From positions 7,006,001 to 7,070,000 of the forward strand of contig NC_079889.1 in assembly GCF_029227915.1 (NCBI RefSeq): a DNA stretch of 64,000 nucleotides, written 5' to 3'. Shown here one piece after another: positions 26,901 to 40,600 of this stretch. The notes under the pieces are model-generated. The model saw only the letters and a program-made list of their open reading frames with translations, made no database searches and had not been told where the DNA came from. This DNA comes from Hydractinia symbiolongicarpus. Lineage: Eukaryota > Cnidaria > Hydrozoa > Anthoathecata > Hydractiniidae. Position numbers and translations under genes: made by a program. Within the stretch, counting starts at the first letter, position 1, and the number at the start of each line of letters is the position of its first letter.

Positions 26901-28006
26901 TCAATGCTGAAGGTCGGATTATTTTTAGTAAACGTGAGTCATAACTCACTTCGTGCACAGAAATACTTGATCGCCAGAACAAAGACATATGGGGTGGAAC
27001 ATTTTGTAACGCTAAATCCTTCAATTTTGAGGAAACATTTGGCAATAAAAATTAGTTCATTGGAAAGAGCAGTTTTAAAAGTAAAATGTTCCTTTAAAAA
27101 ATGTAAAAAAAAGTAATTATTTACCATACCGCTACCTTAAGTTTTACTTCGAATGTTGCACTTATTCGAATTAACTTTTACCTCGAATGTTGCACTATTT
27201 CGAATTAACTTTTAGGTGATATTTTTGTTTTGTTTAGGCGTATAAAAGAGAAACTGGAGATAGAGCGACTTCGTGCTATGACTGAGGACGAGAGAAGGGA
27301 AGAGCTTCGAAAAAATCCAAAAATTATCACTAACAAAAGTGCAAAGGGAAAATATAAATTCCTTCAGAAATATTATCACAGAGGAGCATTCTTTATGGTA
27401 AAATTAATTATTTTTATCTACATAAAAACAAACCTCGATAAAAATAAAGTCACACAGAATGCTATACACTAGGTGTTCATTAAACATTTCCTGGAAGCTT
27501 TTTTATTTAAGAAAGGTGTCTCTGCTCAGATTTTAAAGAGGTTAAGTATAATTTAGGCTGAACCAATTTTACCCCATTCTTATAAAAATGTGTATTCAAT
27601 TGCAGTATTTTTTTGTGGTATGAGATTCTCGCAAGCAAGGTTATCCAATTGGTGTGTTTATGCATAGGACAAAGAAGAAGAAAAGTATAAAGAAGATTTT
27701 ACTGGTGCAACTCTCGAAGATCATTTCGACAAGACAGTCTTACCCAAAGTCATGCAAGTCAAGAACTTCGGAAGATCGGGAAGGACCAAGTACACTCATC
27801 TTGTAGATCAAGATACCACCCAGGTATGAAAACACTAATTATTTTTCCGTGAGGTTTTCAGTTGATGAAGCTTGATGTTTACTTTCATATAATTGCAGGT
27901 GGATTCCCCATGGTTTGCCGAGACGGCGCAGAGCATGAAATTTCACGCTAAAATTGGTGGAGGACAAAAACAAACTTTCCAGAAACCGTCGACGAAAAAA
28001 AGATAA
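17978..28006 (+). CDS. MFAP1: Microfibrillar-associated protein 1 (spliceosomal protein), 17 exons
   Basis: MFAP1 is a conserved nuclear protein of the U4/U6.U5 tri-snRNP/B complex, needed for pre-mRNA splicing. Exons: 17978-18080, 19439-19490, 19573-19663, 20667-20713, 20794-20887, 20964-20992, 21098-21149, 21226-21288, 21390-21443, 21522-21595, 21681-21786, 21878-21923, 22642-22694, 25507-25568, 27238-27397, 27668-27823, 27899-28006. All introns are GT-AG and the pieces sum to 1350 bp, giving 449 residues against about 439 in human. Landmarks: N-terminal IQSTAGAV, a long Glu/Asp-rich middle, [39 protein letters not shown], and [20 protein letters not shown] near the C-terminus. I chose the ATG at 17978 because it opens the exon leading into IQSTAGAV. 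No frameshift or stop was seen, so the gene looks intact. Introns 13 and 14 are enlarged by TTAA-flanked elements. Confidence 0.95.
18490..18560 (-). repeat. Fragment related to the 2.67-kb duplicated unit
   Basis: The reverse complement of this intron 1 segment (TAATGGCGGAAATCTTTAAG, then CCGCAGGGCTTCTTGTTT) closely resembles 8538-8580 and 11200-11240. It marks a dispersed repeat family rather than a gene. Confidence 0.6.
22932..25435. mobile_element. 2.5-kb TTAA-flanked DNA transposon in MFAP1 intron 13
   Basis: GGTGTGAGTAAGGGAAA at 22932 is perfectly inverted at the right end (25419-25435), and both ends abut TTAA (22928-22931 and 25436-25439). A TTAA duplication is characteristic of piggyBac and Kolobok superfamilies. 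Inside, the reverse strand has short open stretches (a 24276-24545 frame and an acidic [16 protein letters not shown] stretch near 24800) that I cannot assign to a transposase, so it may be non-autonomous. The element accounts for most of the 2.8-kb intron. Confidence 0.75.
23440..23820. repeat. About 120-bp tandem repeat, three imperfect copies
   Basis: Each unit contains CATCTAAATGTCATTTTAGG, CCAAAATTGG, a GACAAAATTTGGCACAGTTAA block and GGTGACATCA. Units start at about 23440, 23555 and 23675. They lie within the TTAA-flanked element of MFAP1 intron 13. Confidence 0.8.
25840..25984. repeat. About 32-bp tandem repeat, left part
   Basis: Five imperfect units of CGAATGTTGCACTA followed by TTCGAATTAACTTTTACCT. 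The same unit resumes at 27137-27213, so the array was split by the element at 25985-27136. Confidence 0.8.
25985..27136. mobile_element. 1.15-kb TTAA-flanked insertion in MFAP1 intron 14
   Basis: The 32-bp repeat array is interrupted exactly at TTAA (25981-25984) and resumes at TTAA (27137-27140). The insert begins GGTAG and ends CTACC. Only about 5 bp of perfect TIR is visible, but the clean split of a tandem array at a TTAA duplication supports insertion of a piggyBac/Kolobok-type non-autonomous element. No recognisable coding sequence. Confidence 0.65.
27137..27213. repeat. About 32-bp tandem repeat, right part
   Basis: Two and a half units of the same TTCGAATGTTGCACT array as 25840-25984, just upstream of the acceptor of MFAP1 exon 15. 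Confidence 0.75.
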
Positions 28007-28687
28007 TCCTAGCCCATGTTCACATGAATAATAGCGTGGTTAATCTCGCACAAATCTATGAAAAGTGGTCTGCTGCTGTTCATTGCGTTCTGCCGTTATC
28101 AGGGACTCACGTTATCAGGGACGTGGTAACTGCGAAAATCGAGTAGACAGTTTTGAAATTTGAACAAATTTAATTTGGTGCAATTATAATGTGATTACAA
28201 TTGGAATACAACACGAATTTTGTTCATTTTAGTTCTAATTTGTATCCCTGTTTTCTCTGTAATAGAGTTACTCTTATCCATTGTAAATATCGCGGGTTAT
28301 TCATTTACGACATTATTTTCAAATATGTTGGGTGTTTAATTTAAAAAGGGAGCCTTTTTTTCTCGTTCAATATATGCGCAGTGTTAACTTGGGTGGACAA
28401 TTTAGTGGGGAAATTCCCTTCGTGACTTGTAGTTAAACTTGTAGATGCTAAGAATAGACAATGAAATTAATATGCTAGGATATGATTTTTGTTAAAATTG
28501 TGATTGGGAAAGTTACAACCAAATGTGTTGTGATATATAAAATTGTTGTATGGTTATCTATGCATGCGCGGAGTGAGTTTAGTTTTTTATTTAGGCAAAT
28601 CTTTAATACTAGCTCAGTGTGTTGGGTATTCCGTCAGATTCTTTTTTGTTTAGAGGAATAAAAAATTGTTATGAGAAGATTTACATC
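28007..28687. other. MFAP1-HIKESHI intergenic region
   Basis: This 0.68-kb gap must hold the MFAP1 3' UTR and the HIKESHI promoter and 5' UTR. I see no coding similarity and no strong TATA box. The two genes are in the same direction. Confidence 0.5.
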
Positions 28688-31600
28688 ATGTCAACCCCAC
28701 CTATGTTTGGTTGTGTTGTCCCTGGAAGACTAGTAAGTTCTTTTTTTATTTACATATCTTTACATATCTATTTCGTGTGTGTAGTGAACAACTTTATAAC
28801 TAATTGTTGTTTAAAGGTGCAGTTTGACGCCCAACAAGTTAGTGAAACTCAAGTCATCTTCAATTTACCTTGTTGCGATCAAATCAACCATGTAGCTCTG
28901 TTTCTAACTGGCAGTCAACCTCTACCTGATGGCTGTGCGGCGGCGATATACCTGTGCTGGCCTAAACCAACACCAGCTTGGTTTATGTTGGGACATATCT
29001 CAAATGACAAACCAAGTGTGATCTTTAAAGTAGCCAAGGTAGGAACATTATGTGTTTCTTGTCTCTTTAGCAACCTGTGTGTGTACGTTTTACAAGTTCA
29101 GACATCCACTGAATTAACTTATGTAAAAGATAGCTTCGGTGAAGATCGAGTCTCCATAAATAATCCCTTCTTGTATTACTACACACACGTTTGTTAGTTA
29201 GTTAGGAAAGTTTCAGTCAAGAACCTCACCACTCCTATAACACCGTTTTTGGGCTATATGGGTCATGTTGTTAGGGGATGGTTGCGGTAAATGGATTCAG
29301 AGTAGGTCGAGTGCTTTAGCTATATAAAGCTAGGAACGTTAAAACCAACGTCAAAAAATCAATGCTGGCGTCATTATCAGAAGCATTTCAACTTTTTTTT
29401 TAACTACATTAGTTTACAGAGAGGTGTACACATTTTTGGTTTTTATAATAAAAATGAAAAGCCCTTGCAGGCTAAAAGATTCTTGTTTGTCATGTGTAAT
29501 TTTTAATAATAGAAAAAAAAAAGTTGACCGAAAATGTTGTAAGCAACCCAGAAAGTTCTGTTGACAGTACTGCAGACCCATCAAGTTCTGTTGAAACTGC
29601 AGAAAGAACTGCAAAAAAATGCTGCAGGTGCAGATGTGGAATGGAACATTTTTGACATGTTTCAACTGATTGTATAATTGTTTTTTAAAAAAAGACAAAA
29701 GTTAGAACAAACCAACGTGTTACTGTTAGCGGGCAAAGCAAAGGTCATAAGTTTAAGATGCCCAAAGCGGTAAAAAAAACGCAAGCCGATCAGACTTTAG
29801 AATCAGATGCTTGTAAAAAATTAACCTGTGAAAATCATTACTTTAAAACAATACTGCACTACATTTAACATCCATAAGAAAAAAACGAAGACGTTTTTGC
29901 ATATCAATTTATTAAATATTATTGCGATTTTTTAGAAATGTGTTATTATACCTGCGATACGACTAAAGTTTAATGAAGTTTAAGATATCTAAGATTTGAC
30001 CATAAAGTTGGATCCTACCAGTTTAAAACAAAAAAAAGCAATGGAAGTAGGCGAAAGGAACAAAAAGGTTATGACTACGTTCATCGGTATTAGCCTTATT
30101 CATGTCGCGGGGGAATGGTGACGAGTAAGGCACTTGTCGGGAAAAAAATAAACATAATGGTAGTTGTCAAAAGTAAATAAAGGCGTTATTCTAGGCAAAA
30201 AGGTTTTAATAAAGCAGAAAAAGTATTACACACAATGGTTAAATGGTTTTGTTCCTCAGCGTTGTGCTTTAATAATTATAACTCGACAGATTCAAATAAC
30301 GAGCCTATGAAATACTATCGTTTACCTCGTGATCCAGAAATACAAACAAAGTACAAACAAATTTTTAAAACATGTGGTATAAATTTTACAAAGGGACATA
30401 TTTGTGCTGCTCATTGGAGTTCTGGAAAACGAATGACATCCTCTGATTTACCAGAGGTTGCAGTTCCAGAAGAACAGTATGAGAAGTTACATCAAAAACT
30501 TATCACTGCAAAGGACTTGCTATCTTCTTATAAAAATCCGTCTCAACAAATTAAAAATCGATACAAAAATGCTAAACGAAAATATGAAATAGCAACTGCT
30601 TTGATCTCCACAACACCTAAATCAAGTAGAACACCACCAACAAAGAAAAATGAAGACAACACAAGAAGACCTAGAACACGAACACTATCTAAAAAACAGT
30701 ATAATCGTAAATTGGAACTAGCTAACCTAAAAATTTCACAGCTATTAAAAGACCTCAAGGATGCTAATTCTAAAATTTCAAAACTTGAAGATGAAACTAT
30801 TAAAGCTAAAAAAGAAATACGCAAACTAAAAAAAATGAACTTTATCATAAACAATAAATTAAACCATTCATATCAAGAAATATCTAATATGAAGAAAAGA
30901 GAATTTACTCACACCAATTTAATAAAACAGCCAACTACCTTTCAATACCTATGTGGTTTGACATTAGAACAGTTCGATATCATACTACAATGTTCTCTAC
31001 CCTATATTCACTTAATTCCTTACCCCGACTGTGTTGGTAAAGAAGAACAATAGATACTGCCACAGAACTTTTACTCATATTAACGATATGTCGTCATGGC
31101 ATCCACCATGGAATAATGGGTTTTATGATTGGAAAATCTACAGCGACTGTCCAAAGAATTTTTATTGGATGGGTGATTTTCTTATCGACACTTTTTAGCC
31201 AAATTAATTTAAAACCACCCTCTGGATTCCTTCTGCAAAAGATGCCTGATATCTTTGTAAAAACAGGGCATGGTTTAACAGATTTAATTATAGATGTTAC
31301 AGAATTTAAATTCCAAAGTGCATCAAACTTCGAACTCAATTCACTTATGTTTTCAAACTATAAAAACACTCAAACAGGAAAAGCTCTTATTGGGATAGCT
31401 CCACATGGCGGTGGAATACTTTTCAGTGACATTTATCCTGGCTCCATATCTGACTCTGCAATTACTGAAAAATATGGTGCATTGTTATTGGTGGATGAAG
31501 AACACGAAATAATGAGCGATAGGGGATTTTCAATTCAAGAATTGTGTGCTGTTCGTGGTGTTACATTAAATAGGCCTAAGCAAAAATCAAAAGACCAGTT

Positions 31601-34600
31601 TGACGAAATCGATGTGGCAACTAATTTTGATATTGCAGCGACACGAATTCACGTTGAACGATATATCGGAAGAGTACGAAATTGGGGAATTTTGAATTCT
31701 ATTTGGCCGATTAATCGTATTGATATTCTTAGTTCAACATGGCAAATGATTTGTCATATTGTTAACTTAACAATGCCCCCTATAGGTCCTAAAGAAGCTA
31801 ACAATTCTTAAAGTTAAATACATATATATATACATAATATACATTAGAATTTGTTAAAATATCTATTGCATAGCATGCTTTAATTCATCTATAAAATTTA
31901 CTTTTGGTACAGCTTTGCAATTTTTTGTAATAAAGGTCCTCACAGATCTTAGCATCTTAAAGTTTGGTATTTTCCCAACAATCGCCTTTCCAAATTGTTG
32001 TAGTTCAAAATATCTACGTGAACCCATTCTAATATTTGAACATCATCATAAATGCAATCTATTATCTGAACAACGATTTCCATCAGTGTATTGTTTCGTT
32101 TAATGAGAAAAAAATTTGGAGTGGCAGTTTCAGGATGGTATGACTGCAAGATACAAAACTCAGCATTAGTACAACTCATTTGTAGTTGGCATTGGATAAA
32201 GTACTGCGGAAACTTTGCAATTGATGTTAATGGTCCAATGCTTTTTTTTGCTCTTGTTTTTACTTCTAGTAATATACCAAGAGGTCCCACAGCATCTGGG
32301 CTTGAACCATATCTTGAATTTATTGGGTGATGAAAATATCCACACCTCTCTGTAGTACAATTGGCCCCATGCTCAAAATGCTTAACTGCAATGTCTTCAA
32401 AATAATGGCCACGTTTTATATTTCGAATATGATTTTGGTTTGGCTCGGTTTTTCCTGTTTTTATCATATCCCATGTCACCTCATATTTTGAACTCCCGTA
32501 TAGTCCTAAAAGAGCTGGCAGACTTCCAGTAACTTTGTATTTTCGCAGTTCTAACCAATCGTTTGTGTTTTGGGTCACATGTTGGTAGTTATCACCATGT
32601 GGTTTCGGTGCTGTCAAAAAGCACAAATCTATTTCGATTACTGATGCTTTACTTTCTATTTGAGTATTGATTTTATTATGAAGAGGAATATTTGAGAGGT
32701 CCTTGTATGTCATGATTGGATTTACTATTTCTAATTCCAGTTCGTTTTGTTCAAGTATTTTATCTGTAGTTATTTTATTTATTTCACTGTTTGTGTTTTT
32801 TTCTGGCAAGAAGTCACTGATATATTGTTTATCTATTGTTTTTTGGATTCCTTCTGATTTCTGTGGCTCGATGTCAATAACTTTTGAATCAAATAAAGGT
32901 GTTTTACAATAATCATGATCAGCTAATGAATTTGCCAATGTCAAATGGTATTTATAGTTTAGCATGATTCCAACTGAGGAAGCTCTCCCTACTTTTGAAT
33001 TATTAAGAACGTTTTGAATATGATCCTCAACTGATTTTTCATTTTTTAGTTTATTTTAAAATATGAACCACCAGGGTCAGCAGCATTGATGTTTAATTTA
33101 TTGTCCTTCAGCTTCATACTAGCAGACTTAGGTTTAATTTCAGCTAAGGGAACCATAGGTATTGACCCTTTTTGTGATCTCCTGTGCCACTTCTGAATTT
33201 GTTGAGTACATGTTAGCTCTAACAGTTTTTCTTTGGTATCGTAATAGTGTTTTAGGAACAGCAATAGGGCAAGTACATGGCAACATAGCCCACTTAAACC
33301 AACTGGGCAAGAACAATGTGCTTTCTGGGGAACTGAATTTTCAAATAAAATGACTGCTGGTCTTATTTGAGTACCATAGGATTTTTTAATTATTCCTTTA
33401 ACATAAATTTTATCGTTATCTTTTATTGTTTTAACAGAAACGATTTTCCTGCTTTGCAACATCCGCACTGCTTTTTCTTGCTGGCCTTTACTTCCCTGAG
33501 ATTTATTTAAACAGTACGTTTTGAACACTTCTTCATTTATCGTTGAATAATTATGCTCATCGCTGTTCCATTTGGCAGTGACAGGGGGTATATGTAGTGG
33601 GTCTAAGCTACAGTTAAATTTGTATTGTCTTTTGCACTTCGCTTTCAGTCTTTCATAAAGTTTTGGATATAGGCAGAATTTTCTTAATTTTATTTTCATG
33701 TCATCTGTAGTACCAGAGCAATGTTGGCCTATTTCTTTTAATTTTCCCATGCATTCCTCACGAGTCAACGAAGAAACGGTTTCTTGGTTCATTTTTATAA
33801 CAAAATTTCAAATTTTAAAGCATAAATAGTTGCATTTTAATTCACAAGTAAGCGAGTTAGTCAACTAGTTACAGTTGTTTACACTTAAAGCTACCCTTTT
33901 GATTATTTTTTACCGACAACTTGGGAAATCACTGCCTGACCGCGTTACATGAATAAGGCTAATAGAATTAACAAAGGAGACTAAACCCAAAATGCAATTC
34001 CGTGGTATTAGTATTTAGACTAGCAGGGGACCCCGAGTCGAAACGCCGGGTTAAGCCACTAGTAACTGTGTTACCCCGCGTTGAATGCCTGGAAGAGCGA
34101 TTAATAAGAAATGTAAACTGTGCCACACATTTAGGTGGAGCGCTTTAGTATAGTATGTCATAAATCTAGTAAGGCGCAGAACATGGTGTTTCCGGTGTAA
34201 TATAATTTTAAAAAAGTAGGCGCACAACATTATGGTGTTTCCAGTGTAATATATTTTTCAAAAAATAACTTTCCACAACTTTAGCTGAAAAAAAACACAA
34301 TTTACAACTCGTTGCTACCCTGTTATAGAGCAAAAACAGTTTGCCAACCTTTATTATTTTTCAGAGAACGTTCCCGCTAAAAGTTCAAAAATAAATATTA
34401 CTCCGGGATGAGTAATTGTACAGGCAAACAATGTCGCATAGGTATAATACTCATTTTAAAAAAAACTTTATTGTAACTTCGGTTAAACAGAAGCACAGGA
34501 AAAGCCATCATTAACATTGGACTGAGCACTTAGTACAGGTTGTACAGGTAAACTGTGTCGTCGTTAGGCGTAATACCCTTTATAAAAAAACTTTGATGTA

Positions 34601-37600
34601 ACTTCGGTTTACGTAATAACACAGGATACACACTGTTAACACTTGGCTAATACAGGTAAACCGTGTTGCATATCCATATAGGCGTCAAACCCCTTGAAAA
34701 AACTTATCACAGCTTCAATTTAAACAAAACAACAGGAAATAATCTGTTGCTAACAACGGGCTGTGCGCTTAGTACAGGTAAACAGTATTGCACATGTGTT
34801 TAGGCGCAATACCCTTATCCAAAAGAAAATTATTGCAACTTCAGTTTAAATTAATAAACAGGCAACAGACTGTCGTTACGCCCTCTAGCTAAAAAAAATC
34901 CTCCAGCAATTTTATTTTGTTGAGTAATTTTTATAACAGTAATAAAAGGTGTTTCTACCTAAACTGCATTTAGTATAAGAAATATTGATTAAGAATTTTG
35001 TTTAGCTAGCAAGCCAAACTGCATTTGGTTACTTTTACTATTCACCCAGGTAACTAAAGAGGTAGCTAGCCAAAACCCCAACATAAAAATAAATAATAGT
35101 ATAACCAAACTTTAAAAGAATAAGAATAAATAAGGCTAGGTACAGCTTAAGCAGGATGCTGCCTTGAAATCTACGTTTGTAGCTAGCTAAAATCTTAAAA
35201 TTGATTTGTTTCAGATTTACACATGGCTAGAAAACGTAATAGTGAGGGCCACTATGTAATTTTGTGTGCACATGTGTGTTAAAAGTGATTTTTTGATTTA
35301 AAGTTGTTCCTTAGGTCCCAAATTACCAAAAAAAAAAATGGGTGGCAAAAATGTTTGTCCCATGGGACCAAATTAGATGACGTCATCATTTTCACAGTCA
35401 GCAAAAATATAATTTCACATTTATATGTCATATTATATATGGTTGGAAAGAGTAGATCGAGTGGATCAAAAAACATGTAAGAACCATGTCTTCAAAACGT
35501 AATTTTCGAAAGATATTACTATTTAAACTTTGTAGAAATTACAGACCAGTAATTTACTGACCCAACACAAAACTTACTATAACCTGCTCAATAGCGAAGT
35601 TTTTTTGTTGAATTTTGGTATGGTATTGGGTAGATTTTCCAAGATCTTTAAAAGTTACTATTTTCACTTTTTTAACGGTACCCATATCGATTTTTTTACT
35701 TTTATTCTCTCCGTGACAAATTCTTCATATCATTTTGAGACAATATCAGCATGTTGAAGTATTTGTGAATTGTGAAGAACAGCTTTTGAAACAACATTAA
35801 ATACACAATCGGATTGTCGGAAGTTGACATCGAAGTCATCCATGGTACAAAGCAATTTATTGACGTTAGAAGCTATCCTGCTACATGTTGAGCCACTATT
35901 GGTAGTGTTGCTTTCTTTGATCAACATTCAAAGGTCTTTCGATAATGATGCAAGTATAGGAGAAACAAGGCAAAATCTGTTCAATGTATGTGGTTGTTGT
36001 AACAATCCTTTAATGCCTCCACCTTCATTACCTTATTCTCCTGCTCCATTGCGTGATCCGGCCCAATGGTAGTGAATGGTATATTGATTTTGGCAACTGC
36101 GAAATTCTCTTTCAAATAGGACCAGGTCTTCATGTCTGTTTCTTCTAAATTCTTCATGTCTGCCAGTTACAAAGGTGTTAATCGGGCGTAATTAATTTGA
36201 TTGCGGGCGAAAAAATATTTTACTAAATCACTCAAAGAGACAAGATGTAATTCCCAAAATCCTTGTCGCGTAGCACGAACGAAAAGTAAAAGAGATTCAT
36301 ACATTTTCATGAAATTTCGCAAAAACAGAGATTGATGATCCATAGCCTTGTCGAATTGGGAAAACTTTTCAAAAATCCCAATTCTTTCACAAAGTTCAAT
36401 AAACTGTTTGTGTTTGCTCCTTACATTCAACTTTGTCAGAACATTTTATGTTTGAGAATTCTTCCCTTGCAACTCGAACATCACACATAAAATTACACAT
36501 CTTGGTCAAAATATCAAACAAAAAATCTTTCTCTCAAAAAACGGTACCTTTTTTGATGCATCTTTCTAGCACTTCCATTTTAATTCGGTCTATTCATTTT
36601 ATTATTATGCATGTATGTCTATACTATAAACTTCATATTACACTTCACTAACATTTCGATATTAAACAGTCTAGCTATGAAATTGAACAATAGATTATTT
36701 TCTAGAAATAGAACATTCGAATTCTATGTCTATGTCTATTAAATCGAACAATTATAAAACAAAACTTGTTATCATACTGATACTAATACATACAAAATGT
36801 CTAAGTGAAATTCGCCACTTGCTTTTCAAAACTAAAGTAAACAACTAAAAACGTGCTTTGGTCTGTAATTTACTGGTCTGTAAATTATCCCCTGAAGTGA
36901 TTTGAACAATAGATTTTGATCAAACAGAAAGACATTAAGACATACATGCATATTAAAAAACTTCGCTATTGAGCAGGTTATAGTCATTTTTGTGCTGGGT
37001 CAGTAAATTAACGGTCTGTAATTTCTACAAAGTTTGAATAGTAATATCTTTTAAACGTTACGTTTTGAAGACATGGTTCTTACTTTTTTTTTGATCCACT
37101 CAATCTTCTCTTTCCAACCATATATAACATGACATATAAATGTGAAATTATTTTTTGCTGATGGAAAAGTGATGACGTCAGCTAATATGGTCCCATGGGA
37201 CAAAAATTTTTGCCACCCATATTTTTTTGGTAATTTGGCACAAGTCAAAAAATCACTTTTAACACATGTGCACACGCAGCTTTATATCAGAACATGCAGC
37301 CTCACTATAATGATATTTTATCTTAATATGTGAAAACATAGACACAATAAAGAGAATATCCTAAATGTTCATTGAACTGAAATTTAGGCAGTTAAATAAT
37401 TATACTAACCCAACCAAATATTTTTCCTCACTTCAAAAAATTTAAAGGAGTATCTAGCATAGCTTATCACATAATATTATAATAACAGTTTACAACAATA
37501 TTTGTGATCAAATTCGTAGGGCAGTCTTCATTCTTTACGATTATCAAGATACGCACAAAGCCGGCGTAGCGCTAAATCGCGGGGTCAGGTCGGACTTTAA

Positions 37601-40600
37601 AAGCCATGACGTTACGGCAATCGGTTAAAAATCGCTCGAAGTAGAAGATGAAGAAGAAGAAGAATAAAATGGAAGTAAGATCTGATGCTAAATTCTCCTA
37701 ACCCTACCGCGAAATTGTTAGTGGGACCGAGTAAACGAAGTAAACCGAAATAAAACAATGAACACACATTTATTACGGGAAAAATCAATTTGATATTTCT
37801 AATCAGAATTATCTACATGTTGTTCTAAAAGATTCAATGAATGTTTTCCTCGTGCGCCACGAAAACCACGCACACCACGAATACCACGTCCTCTGTAGGC
37901 TAAAATACAAAATAAACTAATTATGAGTCAAATATTCGGGTAAGTTGAGGCTGGGACAGCATTAGATCATGCTTCGATTTTATTCATAAAATCCCAATTA
38001 CATTGCGGCCGCTAGCGGCCTTACGTAATTAAGGATTTTTATTTCATAAAATCTCCGTGATTTACTGCTGAATTCTCCTAACCCTGCCACCAACATCCTC
38101 AGTTTCAAGCGTTTCCATAATAGCATGCAGATACTCTTTTGCCTCGCTTATTACAAATTTGTGATAATGCTTTTGCCAAGTGGAATCGCCTGACCATTTG
38201 CCCCTATTAAGAATTTGCTGTAAAGATAAGCCACTGACACTTGCTTTAGAATTTGACGCTGATCTAGTCGAATGTGCCTTAAACTGATTTGTGTCAATCC
38301 CGGCCATGGATAGAATACTTTTTATCCATCATGCAATAGTGGATTTCTTAACCTCGTTGCGTGGATTTACTGCACTTAAAAGTAATTGTGTTTGACCTAA
38401 CTTTCTCCACTGTTTTGATAATTTTAAGTAAAAATCTAAAGTCTTTACCTCACATAGTTTTTCCTCAGTTGGATAAGAAGCAAATTCCACTGAGGGCGGT
38501 GCTTTGCCCTTCCGCCAACTTTTTATTAATTTGTTAAAAGTAAATTTATGAAAGTCTCGAGAGTTAACCGTAAACTTTATGTCTGAAAAACAAATCTCCG
38601 AACATCTAGATGCAGCCGAGAGAGCTAAAAACATCGATTATTTTTTTACTAACATATATGGTGGTAAATGGTCATTAAGACCATAAGAAATTTTTTTACT
38701 GTCTCAATATAGTGGGGGCCACTATGTACCAATATCAAGCTTCGTGTGCCGGACTTGTTAGAAGCAATTTTATGATTAAAATGAGTTCATTGATAGGTCA
38801 GGAGTAAAAAAAAACATTCGATAGAGCATAAAAAATGCTTCAAAAAAGTATAATAAATATATCGTCAAAATCAACCATTACAGAGGTACGGGGGTTTAAA
38901 AATACGGAAATCAGAAGGTAATATTTATATAAAACTTGTTTTATTTTTGTGTGAATGTAGTCAAAACCCTCTCTAGTTTTTATTATTTGTTTAGATCACT
39001 ACTGGCCTGACTTAAAAGACACCATTACATTCAATGAGTGATATAAAATTGTAATTTTCATTCCAGAATCAATACCTCGTGCTTGTAATAACCCCCTGGA
39101 AATAATAAAATGATAGTTCTGAGCCCATTTCTGGGAAAAAGGTATTTAAAACGTTGAAAAAATATTATATATATATACTATAGAAAATGAAAATATCATT
39201 AAGCAAAACCCTCCAGTAAACAGTCGTCATGGTCGTCGATATTTGAACAATCGACAAATTTGCATAAGTCTGTGCACCAAAATTCATTTTTTTACACTTA
39301 CATCGATTGTTAACGCATTTTGTTTTGCAAATTATTATTATTATTATTATTTAACGAATGTTTATACAGGATTTGCATGTCAGTATATAAAACACTGTTA
39401 TAAATATGCTGTTATAAATATACAGTTCCAAAAGTGTCATGGGACTAGGTAAGTTGTCAGTCATAATGAGTGTCAACGCTGAATCAACATCTTCCCATCC
39501 GTTATTCACTGGTTGTGGTAAATGTTGAATAGGGATATGAGATCGTCGGAGTACCATGGACATAAAGTGACAGAAAATAAGATATTTCAATGCTCCAAAT
39601 GTTGGTGGCAATTTTTCTGCTTCCAGCTGGTATTTTGAGAATATGCACCACCTTAGATTAGTCAAAGATGTTGTGTATCATGGAACAGATAGATTTAGTT
39701 GCGATAAAGTATTAATGATTTTTTTGCTTCTTGTCTGTTGATGAATGTACATACCTAGCCCCACAGTGAACGGTGTGTCTATTGAATCATGGAATGTGCA
39801 GTTTTTACTTTGATATGCGAATTGCCTCCTTGATTCCACTGACTTGATAATAATTTTCCCAATGTTTTGAACTGTAACATCAACTGATTCTTTTTTATTA
39901 GGACATGAATCTATATTCAATTTGGGACCAATTAAAATCCATTGGAGCAATGTCTTCAATGCAATCGGTGGTTCATAACCACTGTAGTCCCCTTTAAATT
40001 TCCAATTCCTTGACTTAGGAATTTCTTTTCGAAATAATGCAGCAGCATCAAATATTTCACCAAAGTTATCAGGTGAGTTGTGGTATGTATCAATAGCAAC
40101 CTCGTGAGACATCGTTCAGCATATTACTTCTGCGTGACGTCTAGATTTTGGACGAGTGAAAACTATACCGTGGATACTGTCTGTTAGCAAACGCTTGAGA
40201 TATCTCTTATGATTTAAATGTTTCTCTACAGGATTTCCTAATAAGTTGTTATAGGTAGTGTATCCTGTGTACTTATAGTGCGGAGACAAATAACAAGATC
40301 GGAATCGAAAAATTTACGTTCTTTCGACGTGTTTCCGAATGTTGGCGTGTTATTAGCGTAGCGAAAAGAATTCCGTTCTCGTCATTATTTGAGTTGTGGT
40401 ATATATCAATAGCAACCTCGTGAGACATCGTTCAGCATATTACTTCTGCGTAACGTCTAGATTTTGGACTAGTAAAAACTATACCGTGGATACTTTCTGT
40501 TAGCAAACGCTTGAGATATCTCTTATGATTTAAATGTTTCTTACTGGATTTCCTAATAAGTTTTTATAGGTAGTGTATCCTGTGTACTTATGGTGCGGAG

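Larger units (their letters stand above)
30091..33961. mobile_element. Nearly complete ISL2EU-type DNA transposon (3.87 kb)
   Basis: TAGCCTTATTCATGT at 30091-30105 is perfectly inverted at 33947-33961, and AT flanks both ends (30089-30090, 33962-33963) as a 2-bp target duplication. Inside are exactly two genes, tail-to-tail: a THAP plus DDE_Tnp_4 transposase on + and a SWIM plus YqaJ nuclease protein on -. As I recall the family descriptions, IS5-like eukaryotic ISL2EU (IS4EU) elements have this two-protein layout and 2-bp duplications. Each gene has one frameshift, so this copy is probably dead but young. It sits in HIKESHI intron 2. Confidence 0.85.

Noticed and set aside
28619-29197. A single 192-codon gene
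   Set aside because: It reads through the introns on either side of HIKESHI exon 2; GT-AG junctions and family similarity give exons 28688-28732 and 28817-29038 instead.
35263-37276. LTR retrotransposon
   Set aside because: The long terminal repeats are inverted, not direct, and no gag or reverse transcriptase is present.
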